Shown here in pieces: positions 58,235-64,000 of a stretch of DNA of 64,000 nt. Position 1 is the stretch's first letter. Each line of letters begins with the position of its first letter. This DNA is from Gymnopilus junonius (Eukaryota > Basidiomycota > Agaricomycetes > Agaricales > Galerinaceae). The position numbers and the translations under genes were made by a program. The stretch covers positions 1-64,000 of the forward strand of contig JADNYJ010000206.1 of NCBI GenBank assembly GCA_015501075.1, read 5' to 3'. The notes under the pieces are model-generated. The model made no database searches, had not been told where the DNA came from, and saw only the letters and a program-made list of their open reading frames with translations.

Positions 58235-58362
58235 AAAGTTGTACTGACTTAAATTCTCATTGTATTTTAGTTCCCTCGCTGCCGCCAGCGACTACCCATA
58301 TGGTATGTGTTCAATCGCCTCTTCTTCCTGTCACTCATTAACCTCGCAAACCCAGATTTGTG

Positions 58363-60079
58363 ATGGATGCAGACTGTGACATGGTGGCGGGGTTGGATAT
58401 CGGTCTCGATGTTCAGCCCCTCCTCCATGCTGCCATGGACACCGCAGTCCGGAATTTCGAATTGGAAGTCGGAGACAATGTGGTGGTGTTGAATATCAGC
58501 ATCGATGTTCAGCCCTTCCTCCACACCGCCATAGACATCGCAAGCCAGAATTTCGAGAACAACATCGGCGACAATGAGGGCCTTCCCCTCACCTCAGCCC
58601 CAACTCGCTCTTCTTGCACGACTGTTCGACCTACTCCACGACGCATATCCGATCGCCTCAGCAAGTTAATTTTCAAGCCAGGAGCCATCGAGAAACAGCG
58701 ATGCAAGGCCAAATCCAGGATTCGCCGTGCATGGAAGCAGCGCCACTCTCCCCTGCCAGCTCTCCCTCTCAAGTACCGCCCCAAAGCTTGTGCCATTAAA
58801 CGCCATGAATGACTCGCCTTCATTCAGGGGAAGCTAGATTCTTCAAAGTTACCTGCTGGCATTTGGATTGGCAAGAGGCAGCGCGGCGATCACACTGTTT
58901 GGACTGTCCCTGAGTTAGAGGCAGAAGGCTACAATGTCTTCGAATGGGATGGTGTGTATGTGGACCCTTCGTATTTTATCGATGCATTTTACGTGAACTG
59001 ACCTGTCATTGTTAGCACCCCTCATACGCTTACTGATAACGAAGGCCACTTGGTCACTGTTTTGGCAGGCCGGCCTGCTGATCCCTCTTGGCATAATGTC
59101 GTCTCCAATGTCAACACCTCAATGGTCCATGCTCGAGTGACAGGTGAGGAGAATTTTTTCTGTGAACCTCCCCCTCGGCTCATACTCCCATCATAGGAAA
59201 ACGCAATGGTGCCTTTCCCCCAGATGAGAAACATCGTCGTGGGAAGTTCTTGGCTGTCGCTGTAGGCATTTCGTATGGAGGTGGACAGCCCGTATGTAAT
59301 TGAATATATCATTTCATGCATTGTTTTATATGTTCTCTTTAAGAAACCTGGCAACCTTCTACTCCCTCCGACCAAGCGAAAGATCGTGCACGAACTTCTC
59401 AACAATTCTGACATTAAATGGATTTCCGGTTTTCAAAGCAGTACATACCTTCGTTTTTGATCTTAGCATTCGCTCTGTGTTTACTATTTCCTCAGGCTGC
59501 CTAGCGTTTTATTTTCCCAAGGTTTATGAAGACTACGCCACCAACCTGTTCCCTCTGTATGAACACAGTCCAAACCTTCAACCCAATTTCCCTAATATCA
59601 GCATCTATCCCACCTGCACATTCAATTTCGGCCCTTATACCACGACCTTCGAGCACACCGACTCGGCTAACGTTGCGTATGGGCTCTGCGCTATCACTGC
59701 ACTCGGACAATTTAACCCAAAGAAAGGCGGCCACTTAATCTTATTTGATCTCAAACTCGTTATCAAGTTCCCCCCCGGCTCGACCATTTTGATTCCATCC
59801 AGTGTTCTTCGGCATGGCAACACACCCATCATTGGCGAAGGTTCTGGTTCTCATCGTATGAGTTTCACTCAGTACTGTGCTGGGGGCTTGTTTCGGTGGG
59901 TAAACTATGGATTTCAGACTGCTCGCAGCCTAGAATCGAAACCGAGAGGCAAATGGCTTAAGAAGGCTATTGACGGCAAGTTGGCAGACCGTACTGTGTC
60001 CGCGCTTGGTTTGTTTTCCACCATGGACAGCTTGGCCAAGGATCGCCAAGCTGTATTTGGCAGGTCGTTCAAGTATTAG
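58363..60079 (+). pseudogene. TET/JBP-family 2OG-Fe(II) dioxygenase with one in-frame stop
   Basis: Fungal TET/JBP-type enzymes oxidise 5-methylcytosine (and other pyrimidine methyls) in DNA. Exon structure: 58363-58955, 59016-59143, 59197-59291, 59344-59440 and 59496-60079, with GT-AG introns of 52-60 nt that all keep phase. Typical family segments are EGYNVFEWDG, VLAGRPADPSW, GISYGGGQPKPGN, and the double-stranded beta-helix core. Iron ligands are His and Asp in FEHTDSAN (59654-59662) and His in SSVLRHGNTP (59813-59815); the 2OG-binding Arg is in SHRMSFTQY (59855). ITALGQFNPKKGGHLILFD and AGGLFRWV are also characteristic. The only defect seen is TGA at 58810-58812, where the frame reads KRHE-stop-LAFIQGKL; TGG (Trp) is the simplest ancestor. 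A start upstream of 58363 is possible, since an AG acceptor precedes it. Confidence 0.85.
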
Positions 60080-60415
60080 GCACAAGTAGCACATGAATGA
60101 TAATGTTTTCGCCTGGATGAAACTCTTAAGCAAGTGAATGGCTCCTTTTTGTCTAGTTCCAATATATTCCATGGAGTTAGACACTACAACCATGTGGTCA
60201 TTTATTTTCATGTGAGTTCATTGATTGTGGCCTTCCACGAAAGGAATCTGATGCCATGAAGATAAGCAGATATCTCGGAGCCATTGCCATCCTAAGCGAC
60301 AATCAGTCAAATTCCAATATTTCCATGTGGCAGGCACCGCATGCTGAATATCTCACTTAACAGATGCTCATACATTTAAGGGGCTCCATTCCTTGCGTTG
60401 CTGCTCATCGCCATA
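60080..60415. other. Short non-coding gap
   Basis: No gene seen; probable 3' end of the dioxygenase gene. Confidence 0.4.
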
Positions 60416-60889
60416 ATGTGCATGTGCAGTCTGGGTCAGCGCGTCGAACATATCTTGAGGTTCTGCACCGATGCTGATTTAATGGTGTTCAAATGCACTT
60501 TTCTCGGTATGTTTAATAGCCTATACATATTTTTTAGTCTAATTGGGTGAATTGTCTAGAGCTACCAGATGCCTTGTGCTCTGATCCTTTTTTTTCATAT
60601 GAAAATTGCTTCAACTGGGTGGCCCGCGAACGTTTCAAGGACTATATTCTGGATCGCATCACTCGCAGTGCCAGTTGCAAGTAAGTCGTCATTGATCACC
60701 ATTGTTATCTTTTCTGATCTAATTTGTAGAAGGCTGGTAGAACGCTCCAGTTCTCCCAATAGCGATGCAGATATCGACCCAGACCACTCCGCTTCTGAAC
60801 TAACCAGCATCCATACCTCTGATGCTGAAGATTCCGACTTTGATATGCATGTTTCCACCCAAGGATACCGGATCTGGCTCCTTATCTGA
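60416..60889 (+). CDS. Hypothetical small protein with acidic C-terminus
   Basis: Exons 60416-60506, 60560-60680 and 60730-60889 give 123 residues, with introns GTATGT...CTAG and GTAAGT...GTAG in phase. The body reads VEHILRFCTDADLMVFKCTF, ELPDALCSDPFFSYENCFNW and RERFKDYILDRITRSASC, with an acidic Ser-rich tail (NSDADIDPDHSASEL, DAEDSDFD). Family not recognised. The frame is open and hydrophobic upstream of 60416 (ALLLIAI), so the start may be earlier. It sits between the TET/JBP gene and the KDZ transposase in the same orientation and may be part of the same element. Confidence 0.4.
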
Positions 60890-61255
60890 AATGCGCTCGT
60901 ATCGATGTTGAGGTGGAAGACGGTCCGCCATTTGTCAGGTTATGAAGGATAACATAGTTATTGACCTCACCTGCTCTCCAGCCATTGAGCAAGTTGCGAA
61001 AAAATTTGTGTAGATAATACAGTCCTAATCTGACTGTTTAGGGGTAGTGATATTAGCCATATGCACAATATATTCCTTTGATATGGTTTCATCTTTATCA
61101 CTGAGTGGTGCACATGTAACCGGACAGTTTCCAGTTGGATCAGATTGTGAGTCACCAAATTTTACACCTTCAGTGCCCCCCCAGGTCACAAGTAATCCTT
61201 ACACTCATCCTCACTAGCATACTAAATTTCTGAATGACACAACTCAACTCACACT

Positions 61256-64000
61256 ATGAAACGCAGGTCCCGCAAATCAAATTCTAATGGTGTTATGGAA
61301 CATCTGCCTCATCCTGATGAACTGACAGGCTTGCTGCATTGCGGAATTCTGTGGACTCATGCACTACTGAGTACCGGATGAGTTCTGATGGGCATTTTTA
61401 CTCACGGTCGAGGTTCACCTCTGTTCCTGGCATCACCCCAACTCCCTCAGCTTCAACATCCCAAGGGCAAGGGAACATAGCATCTGTCTCCGATAATTCC
61501 AATGATTTCAGCATTAATGACTGGGCGGACCTACCTGGTGACCCATATGAGCCTGAGTCCACATCTACAAAGAAACGTCGTTCAGTGAAACTTGCATTTA
61601 GAATGATTGAATTCTTTTACTTACTACTTACCTTTAAGGAGCGTCCTCCAATGGACTGGGTCCAAGATCGTGAACAGTTCCTGTCAGAGATCCTTAGATT
61701 AGAAGGCAGAGGTGACGCCTCCACCTCATGTCCACGATGCACCAATGGGTTCAACGCAGAATATCGGTGCCTCGATTGCGATGGATTCGATCTATTATGC
61801 AAAGGGTGCATTCTAAGCGCCCATGAACGATGTAGTCTACATCGCTTGGAGGTTTGATTAGAATTTTTATGCTTCGGAATATGTACTGACGAGACTTTAG
61901 AAGTGGTGCCATTCCCAAGGCTTTTTGAACGTGTCTCTCTAATGAGCCTGGGCCACCGCGTCCATCTTGGACATCCAGCAGGAGAGAAATGTCCTGCCCC
62001 TTCTTCCGCTTATGGGGGCAAGTTTACTGTTCTAGACCTGAATGGTGTCCATTCATTGGATGTCTCCTTCTGTGACTGTGAGAGAAAGCATCCCCATTTC
62101 ATCCAGTTGCTTCGGTTTGGATGGTTTCCAGCAACAGTCAAGTTTCCTCGAACAGCGGTCACATTCCGGCTTCTTCGGTTTTATCAAATATTATCATTTG
62201 AGTCCAAGGCAATGGTCTTCGAATTTCACAAGACACTTTCTAGGCTTACTGACAATACTGGAACTCGAATACCAAAGGTGAGTGACTAACTTATATTTCT
62301 GTTAAGTTACTTATGATCAATTAATGGAAGAATCGATATACGGCCCTTCTTAGGGTGGTCCGGGAGTCCAGCCACCTCTCAATGTTGAAGCGAAGCGGCC
62401 GTGGACATCATCTGCAAGGAGCAGCAGGTACACAACGAGGAGAGCTGGCGCTTCTATGTCCAGCATGTCCTCAAGTCGGCATCAATCTTCCATCTGGGTG
62501 GGAATACACTCCAAAAGCCAAACGGTATGTCAGTAGCATTATTTTGCAAAACGTGCGCTAATGTTCCTTTAGGTTTTTGTATGGCCTATTCATAGGGCTT
62601 GATGCAAACTTCCGTTTGAAAAGAAAGATTGTATCGAGCCATGCAGCAGACCCTGGCTTGTCACAGGGTTGGGCCTATTTTGTGCAGGAAGACGAATTCA
62701 AGAATTTCCTCCATAAGTATGGGAAACTCATTGTCCAAGAAGTACGTCCTTCCTGTTTTAGAGAAGCACATGGGCAATATCTCAACCGACCTTGTCTAGC
62801 CCAGCAAGTGCTCCAATCATGATGCTGTCAACAGAGAGCGTGCCATGGAGGGATATGCAGCATCAGGCATTGCTACATGTGACTGCACACGCCATGATAT
62901 GAAGCGGCCAAATGGTGTATGTGATATCCAGAAAGGGGAACGGTAGGTTCTGAACCATTAGTTCCTGGTTCAATTCACTAAAATCATGTATGTCTAGATA
63001 CCTCAATATGGATTTCATTTTCCTGCTCAGCTTGCTCATCCGTATAACGGTTCTTTACATCACTGTCTCCTATGACATCGCATGCCAATGGAGTATCTAT
63101 TTCTGGGATAGGATGAAGATATATCCAGAATTTCTGCAGCTTTTGCCTGCATTGTATTTTATTCAATTCCTCATTCCCAAATTCCATCTTCCGGCACACA
63201 TTCTCCTGTGTCAAATCATTTTCTCACTTAACTACAACAAAGATTGTGGTAGAACGGATGGAGAGGGTGTCGAGAGGGGATGGGATTATATTAATCCTAT
63301 TGCAACAAGCACACGCGAGATGGGGCCGGGATCCCACCATGATACACTTGATGCTCATTTTGGCGACTGGAATTGGCAGAAGACATGTTCCATGTGTGAG
63401 TATGGTCCTATTTCCTTCTTATTTTGTCTCATCTATTCTTCCAGCAACCTTTCTTCTGCGACAGATCAAGGAAGCCATCCTCGAACTCGAAGAAAAATTG
63501 CGAATTCATGAGGAATTCACCCATAATCTTTCCGAGGAAGATGTTGCTGAATGGATGATGATGGTAGAAGCTTGGGAGAATGACCACTTGAAGCCTAACC
63601 CATTTGAAGTGATGTTAAAAGGTTAGTTCCCTTAAATATTTTCACATTTGTCTATTGAATGATACTAATATGCTATCAGCTTATCGCAAGCAACAGTGCG
63701 GCGACAACTCACTGAGGAAGAGGCAAAAGCTTGAATGAGAAGACTGCATTTACTATGCATGAAGAGGTGTCCGCAAGCCAGCTCATTACAATGGGCCTTG
63801 AATTAGAGAACCAACAGTGAGTCTTATGAATTTATCTAACATCATGGTCTAACAGATAATTAGGCGCCGGCTCGGGGTAGATGCAGACTTGCTGGGTATC
63901 CATGCAACGGATGATCAGAAGACAAAACTAATGCTTCGTTCGAACACTCTTAAACGCAAAATTGAAGCCTGGATCGAGATTCAGCACATGTATATTCCCA
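61256..64000 (+). CDS. KDZ transposase with CxC2 cysteine cluster, cut by window end
   Basis: Kyakuja-Dileera-Zisupton transposase. ATG at 61256 starts MKRRSRKSN. The frame must shift one base near 61325 (DEL|DRLAALRN) to enter the main exon. The CxC2 cluster is clear: CPRCTNGFNAEYRCLDCDGF, LLCKGCILSAHERCSLHRLE, then after intron 61852-61900 KWCHSQGFFERVSL, GEKCPAPS, SFCDCERKHPHF, QLLRFGWFPATVKFPRTA and RLTDNTGTRIPK. The transposase core follows: RYTALLRVVRES, LLCPACPQVGINLPSGWE, GLDANFRLKRKIVSS (first catalytic Asp candidate), CARH-like CDCTRHDMKRPNGV, and VSYDIACQW (second). IPKFHLPAHI and HHDTLDAHFGDWNWQK come next. In the second exon the T-run at 61922-61926 is one base short. The gene continues past 64000. 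Confidence 0.88.

Larger units (their letters stand above)
58363..64000 (+). mobile_element. KDZ transposon carrying a TET/JBP gene (partial)
   Basis: The dioxygenase, a small gene and the KDZ transposase follow one another on the plus strand with short gaps. Linkage of TET/JBP genes with KDZ transposons is established for basidiomycetes. The left terminus is not identified and the right one lies outside the window, so the limits given are only those of the coding parts. The genes at 53.6-57.6 kb could belong to the same element. Confidence 0.6.

Overview
The window reads as a chromosomal segment of a filamentous basidiomycete, most likely an Agaricomycete (mushroom). The reasons are many GT-AG introns of about 50-65 nt, a CBM1-bearing esterase and a GH3 glucosidase of plant-polymer type, and agaric-style families (DUF6593, DUF6534, DUF6699, FunK1-like kinase, F-box/LRR-like). 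A TET/JBP dioxygenase lying next to a KDZ transposase also points there. No bacterial operons, rRNA or CRISPR are visible. All family calls come from reading motifs, not from searches.

Layout. 0-3.2 kb: no convincing gene, but perfect odd-length palindromes with GAACT/AGTTC cores. 3.2-15.2 kb: CE1 esterase with CBM1, a hypothetical gene, a decayed F-box gene, a DUF6699-like gene, a second F-box gene, a kinase-like gene and a small hydrophobic-N-terminus gene. 15,661-19,315: a pogo-type DNA transposon with perfect 25-bp inverted ends and a TA duplication but a broken transposase. 19.4-24.1 kb: intact alpha/beta hydrolase and intact two-finger C2H2 protein. 24.1-28.2 kb: about 4 kb with no recognisable gene. 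28.2-42.7 kb: HAD phosphatase, a tandem pair of short-chain dehydrogenases (one frameshifted), secreted GH3 glucosidase, membrane-anchored protoglobin, METTL16-type RNA m6A methyltransferase and a DUF6593 protein. 43.8-46.7 kb: a membrane protein and a DUF6534 membrane protein.

From 46.8 kb to the end the window is mobile DNA. An apparent element of about 6.5 kb is bounded by inverted iteron clusters (AGAGT...GTGCAC). It holds an unrecognised gene, a tRNA-like fossil and a complete nested hAT transposon (47,094-50,444) with a perfect 8-bp target duplication and an intact transposase. Further right are an orphan protein with an RNase H1 hybrid-binding-like domain, a small repeat protein, a TET/JBP 2OG-Fe(II) dioxygenase gene with one in-frame stop, and the start of a KDZ transposase with its CxC2 cysteine cluster, cut by the window edge.

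A recurring theme is single-base frameshifts, often in short homopolymers, in CE1, both F-box genes, kinase, pogo, HAD, SDR1, METTL16 and KDZ. The hydrolase, C2H2, SDR2, protoglobin, DUF6593 and hAT genes read through cleanly over roughly 7 kb of coding sequence. Either assembly indels or real decay could explain this; the two need raw-read checking gene by gene.
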